Assembly (NCBI RefSeq): GCF_001682865.1
Contig: NZ_MAQX01000011.1
Span: 836,987-900,986, forward strand
Length of the DNA: 64,000 bases
From: Bacillus sp. FJAT-26390
GTDB lineage: Bacteria; Bacillota; Bacilli; Paenibacillales; Paenibacillaceae
Reading direction: 5' to 3'
The notes below the pieces were generated by a model that saw only the letters and a list, made by a program, of their open reading frames with translations, made no database searches and was not told the origin of the DNA. Each line of letters opens with the position of its first letter. The first letter of the stretch is position 1. The position numbers and the translations under genes were made by a program. Shown here piece after piece: positions 41,201-50,446 of the stretch.

Positions 41201-42256
41201 TCAGCTTGAGATATCCGATAGCTCCGACAGCAGCATAAGCACAAGCCCCTGTCCATAGAGCGTTGGATAACATCCGATCTCATTGTAAGCCTCGATTGTA
41301 GGCATGATCGGCGTCCCGCCGGACACGCCCCTCACTTCTCCGCTCGGCTCTATTTGGAGAAGAATAGCATCTGCCGCAGCATAAGCCGCATTCAAGCATG
41401 CCGCATCGAGCAGCCCTTGACGCACTGCTTTCACGATGCCGCAAGCAATGCCGGCGCTGCCCGACGTCTCCGGGTAAAAGTCAGGCCGGTCCAGCACCGT
41501 TGCCCACAGGCCGTCCTCCTGCTGAAAACGAATAAGGCTGCGCATGAACAATTGGTAGCGTTTGAGCGTTTCCTTCGGCACGTCTGCCAAGCCTTCCAGT
41601 TCCTGCACGATCATCGGCATCGCCACCGCAATCCACGCATTGGCTCTCGTCCAGCGGGCAGCCGAAAGATGGTCCCGTGCCCCAGAATTCCATCCATGAA
41701 ACAATACGCCCGTATCCTCGTCTTGAAGCAGCGTTAAGTGCAGCTCCAGCTGTCGAACGGCCTCATTCGCATAAGCAGCATCCCCAGTGAGCCTGCCGAA
41801 CTTAGCCAAAAACAATACCGCCATAAAAATAGTATCCGCCCACACCTGCTCCGGGAATTCCACATTTTCCGTAACGGTATGCTCAAAGGCTCCTTCTCTT
41901 GTGCGTGGCGCTTCCGTCAGCATCCATTGCCCGATCCGCTCCGCCGTCTCCAAATAAACAGCGTCATGCGTATGCTCATAAAGCGCTGGAAAAACCGTAT
42001 AAGGCGCCATCGCATTGATGACCCTAACCTTCTCCGCAAGGTGTAAATTATTTTGTGACCATTTTATTAACTCCGTCATCGTCTCGGCTTCACCCGAAAG
42101 CTCATAATAGGACAACATCGCGATGACGCCGACTCCCGGCACCCAGTCCCAATGGTTCAAATCCATGCCCCAGCTGCCGGAATGATCCTCCAGCATGTAG
42201 TGATATACGCGGTCAGCTGCCTGCTTCACTATTTCTGCCGATAACTTCGTTTGCAT
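41201..42256 (-). CDS. GH105/GH88-type unsaturated glycuronyl hydrolase
   Basis: A 351-residue (alpha/alpha)6-barrel enzyme of the YteR/YesR type. Recognisable stretches are HWDWVPGVGVIAMLSYYE, QVWADTIFMAVLFLAKFG with the catalytic Asp, FHGWNSGARDHLSAARWTRA, NAWIAVAMPM and YPETSGSAGIACGI. These cytosolic enzymes hydrate the unsaturated uronic acid left by polysaccharide lyases and release it. ATG 42256 follows AAGGGG; a GTG at 42247+18 is less likely. It is the last gene of the carbohydrate operon. It implies that the substrate contains uronic acid (rhamnogalacturonan-like), which also connects to uxuAB. Confidence 0.93.
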   Translation of the reverse strand: MQTKLSAEIVKQAADRVYHYMLEDHSGSWGMDLNHWDWVPGVGVIAMLSYYELSGEAETMTELIKWSQNNLHLAEKVRVINAMAPYTVFPALYEHTHDAVYLETAERIGQWMLTEAPRTREGAFEHTVTENVEFPEQVWADTIFMAVLFLAKFGRLTGDAAYANEAVRQLELHLTLLQDEDTGVLFHGWNSGARDHLSAARWTRANAWIAVAMPMIVQELEGLADVPKETLKRYQLFMRSLIRFQQEDGLWATVLDRPDFYPETSGSAGIACGIVKAVRQGLLDAACLNAAYAAADAILLQIEPSGEVRGVSGGTPIMPTIEAYNEIGCYPTLYGQGLVLMLLSELSDISS

Positions 42257-42300
42257 GCGCGACACCCCTTTTTTTGCGAAATGATGAAGCTCCTCCTTCT

Positions 42301-44043
42301 TTAAGACACAGGTGACGCGGCAGGCTTTAAGGCAATGGATAGTTTAATTGGATCATTATTGGGCACTCCATTCCGCTTGCTCTCAAAACTAGCTTCTACA
42401 GCATCCTCGCTAGACACCACCGCGACCTCGCTTTCTGCCTCGCCAATTACTAGCGAAAAGAGAACAGCTGCTTTGCCCATCGCTTCAAAATCAATTCTAC
42501 GATCCTCATCGTCATGTAATATCAGGTCAAAACAGATCATGCCATTGCTTCTTGTAAGCTCCCATTTCCAGCTGTCGCTTCGCTTATCGCCACATGCCCC
42601 CGTTCCTGCTCCAAAAGCCGCAAACAGCGTGCGCAGAGCAACCTTGCAGCCTCCGATTATTGCTTGCGCCCGTTCCCCGTTCACTTCCGCGTCCACATGG
42701 TCCAAGCAGCCGCCAAGCTCTATCCGAACTCTGAAATCAGAAGCAGCGATGCTGCCTTTTATTCGATCAAGGCTCGGATGCGTATCTCCTCCATCGGTTA
42801 GAAAGCGGATGCCGAGAAGCAGCTGGCTCCCCTCTACTCTGCTGTTTAGTACAGCCGAGCAATAATCGTATCCGTCATGCAGAACGCGCAGCTTCAAATA
42901 AGCCGCCTCTCCGCCATTATCAAAGTAGACAAGCAGCGGCCGCGTTTGATTCCACATAATTTCCTCGCTGGACACACCAATCGCAAAGGAAGGGGTCATG
43001 TACGTTGTTGCCCACTTTTGCTGCCCGGTCTGCTCATTTCTGGAATAGAGCTGATGGAGATGCCTATCCTCAGACTGTGTGAAATACGACAAAAACTTGT
43101 GCGGACAGCGTATCCCGCTCCCAAACCACTCCGCATCATACGGCTGCTCTTTTTCAAATGCAAAAGCGACCCTGCCGTCCGTAGCGATTTGTAAAAATGA
43201 CTTCGCCATATCCGTTAGCAGCGTACTGTAGCTGCGGCTGTGCGGCCCGGACCACTGCTTCGTCGCCGGGTGAAAATGCTCTGCAACCATGCGCCAAGCG
43301 CCATCGAGCAAATCTTCCGCAACCGCTTTGGCTTGAGCGCTTGCCGTCATCGTGTACATTTTGGACAGCTCGGTGATGGCGATAACCGAATACGTGGGGC
43401 TGTTAAACTCATGAAACGTGCCAAGCTGATTCGTGAAAGCATGGAGCTTCTCCAGCCTTCGAAGACCGTAATCGGCGAAATCCCGCCGCTTGTATGTCTC
43501 GCCCGCGATAAGCGTGACGAAGGCGCCCATCAGCGCGATATTTGTATAATTTGGACCAACTTCCCGCTTAATAATGGCATCGCATGCGCAGAAAACAGCC
43601 TGCCGGATCCGCTCCCGCAGCTCCTTAGGCAGCTTATAGCCATGCCGGACTTCGATTTGCACGAGCTGCTTCCCGCAAAAATCAGCCCAGTTCCAGTCTG
43701 GCGGAGACATTTTCGCAAGCGGCTCCTCGTAAAACCAAGGCCATATGCCATACGTATGGTGTGCGGCATTTTGGTCTTGCAGCGAGATCACTTTATCGAT
43801 GGTATCAAAAGCCCGCTCGGCGTATTCCAGCAGGCCGCTATCAAGCAGAGCCAGCGCATAAAGAAGGGAAGGATAAGTAGGATGAACAAGCGGGAATTCC
43901 ACTGCCGTTAACGTCGTATGGTAGCCGGGACTATGAAAGGGCAGCTTCAGCATGTTTTCTTCCGGGTCAAAAAAAGGCTCCCAGTATTGGATTTTTCCGA
44001 GCAGCAGCGGCTTATGGTCAATTGGGTTGTCCGTCTTATCCAT
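42301..44043 (-). CDS. Unrecognised protein of the carbohydrate operon, probable alpha/alpha-toroid enzyme
   Basis: A 580-residue cytosolic protein (no signal peptide) I cannot place in a named family. The N-terminal ~330 residues are helical with repeated aromatic-rich segments (YGIWPWFYEEPLAKMSPPDW, GTFHEFNSPTYSVIAITELS, KQWSGPHSRSYSTLL), suggesting an alpha/alpha toroid like heparinases and hydrolases. The C-terminal part looks beta-rich (GSQLLLGIRFLTDGGDTHPS). The NSPTYS and SGPHSRSY stretches carry possible catalytic His, Tyr and Arg. ATG 44043 is better spaced from AGAGAGG than ATG 44052. It lies between the secreted glycosidase and the GH105 gene, so a lyase or hydrolase for imported oligosaccharide is likely. 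Confidence 0.75.
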   Translation of the reverse strand: MDKTDNPIDHKPLLLGKIQYWEPFFDPEENMLKLPFHSPGYHTTLTAVEFPLVHPTYPSLLYALALLDSGLLEYAERAFDTIDKVISLQDQNAAHHTYGIWPWFYEEPLAKMSPPDWNWADFCGKQLVQIEVRHGYKLPKELRERIRQAVFCACDAIIKREVGPNYTNIALMGAFVTLIAGETYKRRDFADYGLRRLEKLHAFTNQLGTFHEFNSPTYSVIAITELSKMYTMTASAQAKAVAEDLLDGAWRMVAEHFHPATKQWSGPHSRSYSTLLTDMAKSFLQIATDGRVAFAFEKEQPYDAEWFGSGIRCPHKFLSYFTQSEDRHLHQLYSRNEQTGQQKWATTYMTPSFAIGVSSEEIMWNQTRPLLVYFDNGGEAAYLKLRVLHDGYDYCSAVLNSRVEGSQLLLGIRFLTDGGDTHPSLDRIKGSIAASDFRVRIELGGCLDHVDAEVNGERAQAIIGGCKVALRTLFAAFGAGTGACGDKRSDSWKWELTRSNGMICFDLILHDDEDRRIDFEAMGKAAVLFSLVIGEAESEVAVVSSEDAVEASFESKRNGVPNNDPIKLSIALKPAASPVS

Positions 44044-44071
44044 ATATCCCATCCTCTCTAATTAACGTATC

Positions 44072-44136
44072 CTCTTGGCTCTATGAGAGCGGCCAAGAGC
44101 AGACAGAGAGCAGGCCGCCATAAAGGCGAACTGCTC
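44072..44136 (-). promoter_or_regulatory. Two tandem hairpins inside the carbohydrate operon
   Basis: GAGCAG/CTGCTC (44108-44113, 44131-44136) with inner GCC/GGC pairing, and CTCTTGGC/GCCAAGAG (44072-44079, 44092-44099). They lie between the glycosidase stop and the next start. No T run follows, so they may protect or process the mRNA rather than stop transcription. Confidence 0.5.
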
Positions 44137-44162
44137 ACCTCCTGCCATTCAACGTGTAACGG

Positions 44163-47100
44163 TTAAGCGCCGTTCTCTGGCGTTCCGGTAGGCAATGGTG
44201 TTCCACTAGGCTCTGGCGTTCCACTAGGCACCGGCGTTTCGCTAGGCTCCGGCTCTACAACCTCAGTGGGCGCAGGCGTCCCCGCCTCCGGTTCAATGAC
44301 TGTAGCAGCTGCGACTGTCACGACGCAGCTGGCTGTAAACGAACCGTCCGCTGTCGTCACCGTTATCGTTGCCGTGCCTGCTCCTACAGGCGTCACTGCC
44401 CCTGCGTTTACTGTCGCAACATTCGGATCGCTTGTCGTCCACGTCACCTCTTTACTCGCTGCATTTTCGGGCGTCACCGCTGCAAGAAGCGCAGCCGCAG
44501 GATCACCCGCGGTCATTTCCAGCGTGGCTTTGTCAAGCGTCACGCCGCTAACGCTTACCGCTCCCGCACCGCCGATCAACATAGGCTTGAATAGTTTAGA
44601 CTGCTTAGTGGAGCCGATGCCTCCGCCCCACTCCAGCCATCCTTTCCGTCCGTTGCCGTCGTTCTCGTTCACAAGCGCGGACAAGCTTAGCATTCCGTCA
44701 CTCGGAGCGATCGGCGACAGTTCCGTCCAAGGCAATGCCAGCCGGTAGATCGTATCCTTGTTTGTTTCGTCTCTCGTAATCTGGAGCTGGCGATTCGTAA
44801 CCGGTCCGGTCAGTACGCCGGTCATCGCCATCCACCGGTATAATTCCGGTCCGCTTGGCGTAAGCGCCATTCCGTATTCATACCATTCCGCCGCCTCTCC
44901 CGGCGTTCCCAAGGAAATAGCAAACTGAATGCTGTCGCCGCTCCAAATCGCATCCCCGGTTTTGGTTTGCGAGAATAGATCGTCATGGATCTTGGCCGAC
45001 AGGTAGAGGTGGTCATTATCGTATGTGACCCATAGATTGCCGCTCAAATCCTCCGGCCCATTATGCGGCACCACTCTTGAATGGCCTTCCGCAAACAGGT
45101 CGATGCCAGGTAGATCGTCGACATCGTCCAGCGGGCCATCTACCTGCACGGTGCGGTTAACGATGGGCGTCATGCTGGCGACAGCGATATTTTGCAAATT
45201 GCCTGAAAGCGACAGCACGGTGCCATCCTCCAAGTAAACGGTAAGCTGGTGAGGCGTTAAGGTTCCCGCGGGCAGAGGAGGTATCGGAAGGTCAATCGTG
45301 TAATCCGTAAAGCCCGGCAATACCGTATTATAGGTTTCCGATTCGGTTGTCCCGCCCACCTGCCAATCGATCTGTGTCAGCCGCCTATCAACCGGTTTCG
45401 TATTATCGATACGAACTCTCAGGAAGTCGCTGCCCTCTTTCAGCACATGCTTGGCAGAAAGCTCCTCCGATTGCTTGATCACCACCGTATTTTTTAACGC
45501 GCCGATTTTTTTGCCGCCAACTACAAGCTCCGCTGTCGCTGTGTAGCTGCCAGGCTCACCTATTCCTTGAAATACGGTAGGATAGGTGCCGACTGAGGAA
45601 GCCTGTATATTCTGAACGGCTCCTTGCAATTGAATGCGGGCGCTTAGCGGATTCCAAGATGATGCTTTGTATACGGATAACGTTACGCTGACAGGATCAC
45701 CGGTAAAGTACGGCTCGCTCTTAAGCGTGTATTTGCTGCCTTGAATGACTTTATCGATTTTCCCTTGGATAAATAAAGGCTCGCTAGAAGCCGTAATATA
45801 AATTTCCCCATCTTTAGGCGTGTAGGTTGCCGTGCGTCCCATCATGTTCGTTACGACCAGCGGTCCATTTGTTTTCAAAGTCAGATTCGTTTCCGTATCC
45901 GTTCCTGACCAAAGCACATGAATGGTTTTCTGGTTCTTATTAAATTTATAGCGATAGATGCCGTTCGCAATCTCCTGGCCGGTTAAGCTTGCGCCGGTCA
46001 ACTGCCGCGCTGCCGTCGCTAACGCCACATAACCCGGTTTCGGCGTATAAGCGCCAAGCGGATCGCCGCCATTATGAATAATGCCGAAGTTATGCTCGTT
46101 ATATTTCTTATCCGTTCCATCGTCCATCAGATCGTACCAGAACATTTTCTCCACGCCCGCTGCCATGCCAAGTACATAGGTGCGTATCAAATACGCTGCC
46201 TGCGTCTTCTCATCCACCCCGCGAGGGTCAAGCTGCGTCGGCCATCCAATCTCCGAGAACCAGATCGGCTTCGTCTGTCCGTTGTTATACGTTTTCACCA
46301 GTTGGTTTAACGAGGCTACCTCATTAAGCAATCCTTCCGGCTTGTCGGGGTAACGGTAAGGGTGTACGGACAAGGTGTCCATGTAATTCAATCCGCCGAG
46401 CTGGAACAAGTCCTCCAGCCACTCTTCCGGAATGCCTGCGGTCGCGCCTCCAAGCACATTCAGATCCGGGCGCACCGATTTGGCAGCCTCGTAGCCTGCT
46501 TTCATTAAGCTGAAGTAAACATCCGGCTGGGATGCGGCTGGACCGTTTCCTCCAAAACCGGGCAGGTTGAACTCATTCCACATCTCGCCCCATTTAATTT
46601 GGCCTCCGAATCGGTTCAGCACGGATTTTGTATAATTTGCATAGGCGGCGTGCGCTTCTGCCGAATATGGCGTTTGAAAATTATCGTAAAATTGATTGGA
46701 AAAAGCGAAGGTCATAAGCGGATCGATGCTGTTCTCGAGCAAGCCTTCCATATAGAGCGTAAATTTTGGGTTATAGGTGTAGATGCCTTTTTTAAGCTCG
46801 ATCTCGGACCAGAACATCGCATCCCGCACGCTTTTGGCGCCTGCATACTTGACCAAAGGAATCATCTCGCGGTTCCAGCTATGGGCAAAATGTGTCTGAA
46901 CGCCAAATGGCGATGCGGTCACTGCCGCCAAATCAAACGTTGGCACCGTGGCGAAGGTCGTCTCTGTCGTTTTGAGCAAAGCCCCTGCTTGATAGGCGGA
47001 CAGCTTTAAGCGGTAATAGCCGTCTGACTGAACCGGCACCTCCAGCCTGATCTTTCCACCGGTAACCGGCGCGCTTCCAGCTGAACCGGGCTCCCCCCAA

Positions 47101-47840
47101 GCGTCATAGGTTTGCCAGGTGACGGTATCCCCTGTCGTCAGCACATCAAAAGTACCTTTGCTTGCACCGGCAAATACGTTGCCAACCTGCGTTTGAGCGA
47201 TGGCTAGATCAGGTACGGTCACCTTGATTCTGACATCGTCGAACCATGCCGTGCCGCTCTTAAGCCCTGTGCGCAAGCCCGCCCGTGCCACCTTGATGGT
47301 CATCTTCTTAAGCGACGGATGCCACGCTCCGTCATTGGCTCCTCCCCAGTGCGTATATTCGCTGCCTGTATTAAAAGCATTCACGGTAACCTTCTGCCAA
47401 GCCGTTGTCGGCTGAAGCACCAGCCTTTGCGAATGATTTTGGTTCGTGCCATCCATTAGAACGAGGTATATCGATGCGGCGTCCGCAGTCTTTACCCAAA
47501 AGGATAAACTGACCGCGTCTGCCGGAACAATCCGTTTCGTCAAATACCGCTCCAATGCAACGTAGGAGCCCCCGCCATTAAAGTCGCCCGTCACCTTGGC
47601 CGAGGAGAGCCCCGTTTGGAACGCGGACTGATCTCTTGTAAAGCTTCCTTGCGCCCCGGGAAATTCGGCTCCCAGCAGGAAGTCCCATACTTCGTCGGAG
47701 CTTTCATAATCGCCTGCTTGCAGCTCTGCAACCACCGCTTCCGCAGCCGCTGCAGGTTCATTTTTGCCAAGCGTACCGGATGCCGTCATGATCAATGCAA
47801 AGACGAGGAATAATGAAAAAACTTTTTTCATGGTCATCAT
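44163..47840 (-). CDS. Large secreted multidomain glycoside hydrolase (clan GH-A)
   Basis: A 1225-residue exported enzyme. The signal peptide MKKVFSLFLVFALIMTASGT is followed by a jelly-roll carbohydrate-binding module (about 45-205). A short Ig-like part leads to a GH-A barrel (about 305-660), with acid/base Glu in GEMWNEFNLPGF and nucleophile Glu in IWFSEIGWPTQLD. Further beta domains precede a CBM9/DOMON-like domain (about 900-1085, VDGPLDDVDDLPGIDLF), a Big2 domain (about 1090-1170) and a Pro/Thr/Glu-rich tail. GH39- or GH5-like enzymes share this core; I cannot fix the family or substrate. Operon neighbours suggest a uronic-acid-containing plant polysaccharide. The tail lacks a sortase motif. 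Confidence 0.9.
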   Translation of the reverse strand: MMTMKKVFSLFLVFALIMTASGTLGKNEPAAAAEAVVAELQAGDYESSDEVWDFLLGAEFPGAQGSFTRDQSAFQTGLSSAKVTGDFNGGGSYVALERYLTKRIVPADAVSLSFWVKTADAASIYLVLMDGTNQNHSQRLVLQPTTAWQKVTVNAFNTGSEYTHWGGANDGAWHPSLKKMTIKVARAGLRTGLKSGTAWFDDVRIKVTVPDLAIAQTQVGNVFAGASKGTFDVLTTGDTVTWQTYDAWGEPGSAGSAPVTGGKIRLEVPVQSDGYYRLKLSAYQAGALLKTTETTFATVPTFDLAAVTASPFGVQTHFAHSWNREMIPLVKYAGAKSVRDAMFWSEIELKKGIYTYNPKFTLYMEGLLENSIDPLMTFAFSNQFYDNFQTPYSAEAHAAYANYTKSVLNRFGGQIKWGEMWNEFNLPGFGGNGPAASQPDVYFSLMKAGYEAAKSVRPDLNVLGGATAGIPEEWLEDLFQLGGLNYMDTLSVHPYRYPDKPEGLLNEVASLNQLVKTYNNGQTKPIWFSEIGWPTQLDPRGVDEKTQAAYLIRTYVLGMAAGVEKMFWYDLMDDGTDKKYNEHNFGIIHNGGDPLGAYTPKPGYVALATAARQLTGASLTGQEIANGIYRYKFNKNQKTIHVLWSGTDTETNLTLKTNGPLVVTNMMGRTATYTPKDGEIYITASSEPLFIQGKIDKVIQGSKYTLKSEPYFTGDPVSVTLSVYKASSWNPLSARIQLQGAVQNIQASSVGTYPTVFQGIGEPGSYTATAELVVGGKKIGALKNTVVIKQSEELSAKHVLKEGSDFLRVRIDNTKPVDRRLTQIDWQVGGTTESETYNTVLPGFTDYTIDLPIPPLPAGTLTPHQLTVYLEDGTVLSLSGNLQNIAVASMTPIVNRTVQVDGPLDDVDDLPGIDLFAEGHSRVVPHNGPEDLSGNLWVTYDNDHLYLSAKIHDDLFSQTKTGDAIWSGDSIQFAISLGTPGEAAEWYEYGMALTPSGPELYRWMAMTGVLTGPVTNRQLQITRDETNKDTIYRLALPWTELSPIAPSDGMLSLSALVNENDGNGRKGWLEWGGGIGSTKQSKLFKPMLIGGAGAVSVSGVTLDKATLEMTAGDPAAALLAAVTPENAASKEVTWTTSDPNVATVNAGAVTPVGAGTATITVTTADGSFTASCVVTVAAATVIEPEAGTPAPTEVVEPEPSETPVPSGTPEPSGTPLPTGTPENGA

Positions 47841-47922
47841 TTTCCATCCATCCTTTGCTACTCGGATCGGCGATTAACCCTTCCCGCATCGCTATAACCG
47901 AATACGGGAAGGGCCTTCCCCT

Positions 47923-49527
47923 CTACTTCAGATGCTCCTTATTCGTCTCGTACCACTCCTGCACCAGCTTCTCTACATTTTCTCCGCCCAAACGCTTCCA
48001 CTCCTTGCGAATATCCTCCATTCCGGCCTGCGGCGTAAGCGCGCCCCCTCCAGTCACGATCTTGGCTTCAATTTGCTGCGCGATCGGAGCGAAGGTTGCA
48101 ATCAGCTGGCTTACCTCAGGCAGGTCAGGATTATAGGCGATGTCCCGTCTGTATTTATTTTTCATCGCGGTCTCAAGGCCCGCTGCTTTAAGCACGGCCT
48201 GCTCTTGCGAAATCGGATCTTGGGCCGCCATCACCGCATACCATTCCGGCTTCGGATCCCATTCGTTCAAGATGGCATACTCTCTTGCATAGAAGACTTC
48301 TTTCTTGAACTTATCAGCGTCGGTCTTCTGCGGAACTTCGCCAACGAGCTTATAGTGGACGTCCTTCTCTCCGATTCTGAGCGGCTCCCAGCCCTTCTCC
48401 AGCATCCAGTCCAAAAACTTGACGCCTGCTTCGATTTTGTCCTCTTTCATATTGGTATTAAAAGCGATATACATATTGGCCGGCACTTCCTGGTAAAGGC
48501 CATTTTTTCCGTACTTCGAAGCGACAGGCTCCAAAGGCACAACTTTCGCATCCGGCACATTTTTCTTCAAATCAACAAACTCCGCGCCCATCGTCCATGA
48601 GCCGAGATAGATGCCGGATTTGCCTGTCGTCCAGAGCTGAAGCGAGCGCTGAAAATTCGTATCCGTAATGTATTCCTTATCGATCAACCCTTCGTCAAAA
48701 AGCTGCTTCTGCAAAGCAAGCGAATCGGTATACCGATCCAGTATCCGGCCGAACGTAAGCTTGCCGTCTTCCAGATACCATTGGTTTTCGTTATCGAAGA
48801 AAAGGGCTCTTAAAATTTGTACTCCGTTGTAGTTAAAGGTGATCGGAACGGTGTCCGCCGTGCCGTTGCCGTCCGGATCGCCCTCTTTGAACTTGCGCGC
48901 AACCTCAACTAATTCTTCAACTGTAGTAGGAGCTTTCAAACCCAACTTATCTAACCAATCCTGACGAATCATAATGCCGTGATTGGCTATCGTTTCTTGT
49001 CCGCGCGCGCTTGCAATCGCATACATTTTCCCGTTGATCGTGAGGAAGGGCTTTAGCTCCGGATGCTTCTCCAAATACGCCTTGTAGGTTGTGCTGTACT
49101 TTTCGATATATTCGTCAATCGGCTGAATCGCGCCCTGCGCAGCGAGCTGGCTAATGTAGCTGCGGTCGTATTCCCATATTAAATCCGGCGCCGTCCCCGA
49201 TGCGATCAGCGTATTTAATTTTTGCTGCACCTGTGTACGCGGCACGGGTACCCATTTGACCTTAGCAGGCGCATTTTCATTGATCCACTTCGTCCAGCGG
49301 TTGTTTTCGTAGCTGCCTTCCTCCGTTGCCACTTCGCCCCGGTCAAGGATAGATACGCTGATCTCTTTCTTTTCCTGAACCACAGGCGCTGGCGCATCGG
49401 TCTCGTTCGGCGCGGCAGAAGGTTTAGTCGGCTCGGATTTCCCCGTGCAGCCAGCCAGCAGTACAAGAATGAAGCTAGCAATCATGATCAAATTGCGGAT
49501 TTTGTTCTTTTTCATCAAATACATCAT
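47923..49527 (-). CDS. Extracellular sugar-binding lipoprotein of ABC transporter
   Basis: A 534-residue family 1 binding protein of the LipO/YtcQ type. The signal peptide runs MKKNKIRNLIMIASFILVLL and ends AGC, a lipobox, followed by a Pro/Glu/Thr linker. APDLIWEYDRSYISQLAAQG, RQDWLDKLGLKAPTTVEELV and GDPDGNGTADTVPITF are typical, the last being a calcium-binding-like DxDGNG loop. ATG 49527 follows AAGGAAAAGGGG; nearby ATGs at 49524 and 49515 are alternatives. It directly follows the two permease genes. Such long binding proteins import oligosaccharides such as oligogalacturonides or rhamnogalacturonan fragments. Confidence 0.94.
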   Translation of the reverse strand: MMYLMKKNKIRNLIMIASFILVLLAGCTGKSEPTKPSAAPNETDAPAPVVQEKKEISVSILDRGEVATEEGSYENNRWTKWINENAPAKVKWVPVPRTQVQQKLNTLIASGTAPDLIWEYDRSYISQLAAQGAIQPIDEYIEKYSTTYKAYLEKHPELKPFLTINGKMYAIASARGQETIANHGIMIRQDWLDKLGLKAPTTVEELVEVARKFKEGDPDGNGTADTVPITFNYNGVQILRALFFDNENQWYLEDGKLTFGRILDRYTDSLALQKQLFDEGLIDKEYITDTNFQRSLQLWTTGKSGIYLGSWTMGAEFVDLKKNVPDAKVVPLEPVASKYGKNGLYQEVPANMYIAFNTNMKEDKIEAGVKFLDWMLEKGWEPLRIGEKDVHYKLVGEVPQKTDADKFKKEVFYAREYAILNEWDPKPEWYAVMAAQDPISQEQAVLKAAGLETAMKNKYRRDIAYNPDLPEVSQLIATFAPIAQQIEAKIVTGGGALTPQAGMEDIRKEWKRLGGENVEKLVQEWYETNKEHLK

Positions 49528-49540
49528 CCCCTTTTCCTTA

Positions 49541-50446
49541 TTAACCTTTAACCGAACCGATCAAGACACCTTTCACAAAATGTTTCTGAAGGAACGGATA
49601 TACGCACAGAATCGGCGTGACCGCAATGACGATTGCCGCTGCTTTAATCCCCTCCGGCGTTAACAAGATTTGCCCGGCACCCTCGCTTCCCCCGGTATTG
49701 TTAAGCAGGCTTGCATCCACTTGATTGATCATCTGGTACAGCTTCACCATCAAGGATTGCGACGTCGTTTTTGTGATATAAAGCAGAACGCTGAAATAAG
49801 AGTTCCACCAGCCAACGGCATAAAACAGCGACAAGGATGCGATGATCGGCTTGCACAGCGGAAGCATGATCTGCATTAAAACCCGCCAATCCCCCGCTCC
49901 GTCCATAGCCGCCGACTCTTCAATTTCCTCGGGCAGCCCTTCCATGAACGTTTTCATGACAAACATGTTATAGGTACTGATCAAGCCTGGCAGCCATAAG
50001 GCCCAGTAAGTGTCCATTAAGCCCAGTGTCTTGACGAGAATGAAGCTCGGAATGATGCCGGAGACGAATAACATCGTGAACGTAACGAACATCAGCAATC
50101 CGCTGCGGCCTACCAGGCGGCGTCTCGAGAGCGGATAGGCGGCCAGTATCGTCATAATCATGTTCAGCGCGGTACCGACAACCGTGATCAAAACCGTATT
50201 TCGCAAGCCGATCAAAATTTGCCCGTCATCAAAAAGCCGATCGTAAGCATGCAGGTTGAATTCAATCGGCCATAGCATCACTTCTCCGGCTGTAATCGCC
50301 CGGCTGCTGCTAAAGGAGGCGGCTACCTCGTACCAAAGCGGGAACAGGGCGATTAAGGACGAGAGGCCAAGAAACGTATAAAGGATGATTTTGCTAATCG
50401 AAGACAGCGCGAGGGCCGCGGCAGCATTTCTTTTCACCGTTACCAT
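49541..50446 (-). CDS. Sugar ABC transporter permease, YtcP/LplC type
   Basis: A 301-residue permease with six membrane segments. The ATPase-contact EAA motif reads IEESAAMDGAGDWRVLMQIM followed by LPLCKP. The SFSSSRAITAGEVMLWP loop and C-terminal FLQKHFVKGVLIGSVKG are typical of the YtcP/LplC group. It overlaps the other permease gene by seven bases and is followed by the binding protein. No ATPase gene is in the cluster, as usual for this group, which relies on a shared MsmX-type ATPase. Confidence 0.95.
   Translation of the reverse strand: MVTVKRNAAAALALSSISKIILYTFLGLSSLIALFPLWYEVAASFSSSRAITAGEVMLWPIEFNLHAYDRLFDDGQILIGLRNTVLITVVGTALNMIMTILAAYPLSRRRLVGRSGLLMFVTFTMLFVSGIIPSFILVKTLGLMDTYWALWLPGLISTYNMFVMKTFMEGLPEEIEESAAMDGAGDWRVLMQIMLPLCKPIIASLSLFYAVGWWNSYFSVLLYITKTTSQSLMVKLYQMINQVDASLLNNTGGSEGAGQILLTPEGIKAAAIVIAVTPILCVYPFLQKHFVKGVLIGSVKG

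Noticed and set aside
43240-43911. A 223-codon plus-strand frame
   Set aside because: It runs antisense through the operon gene at 42301-44043, lacks a ribosome site and its product has no recognisable features.
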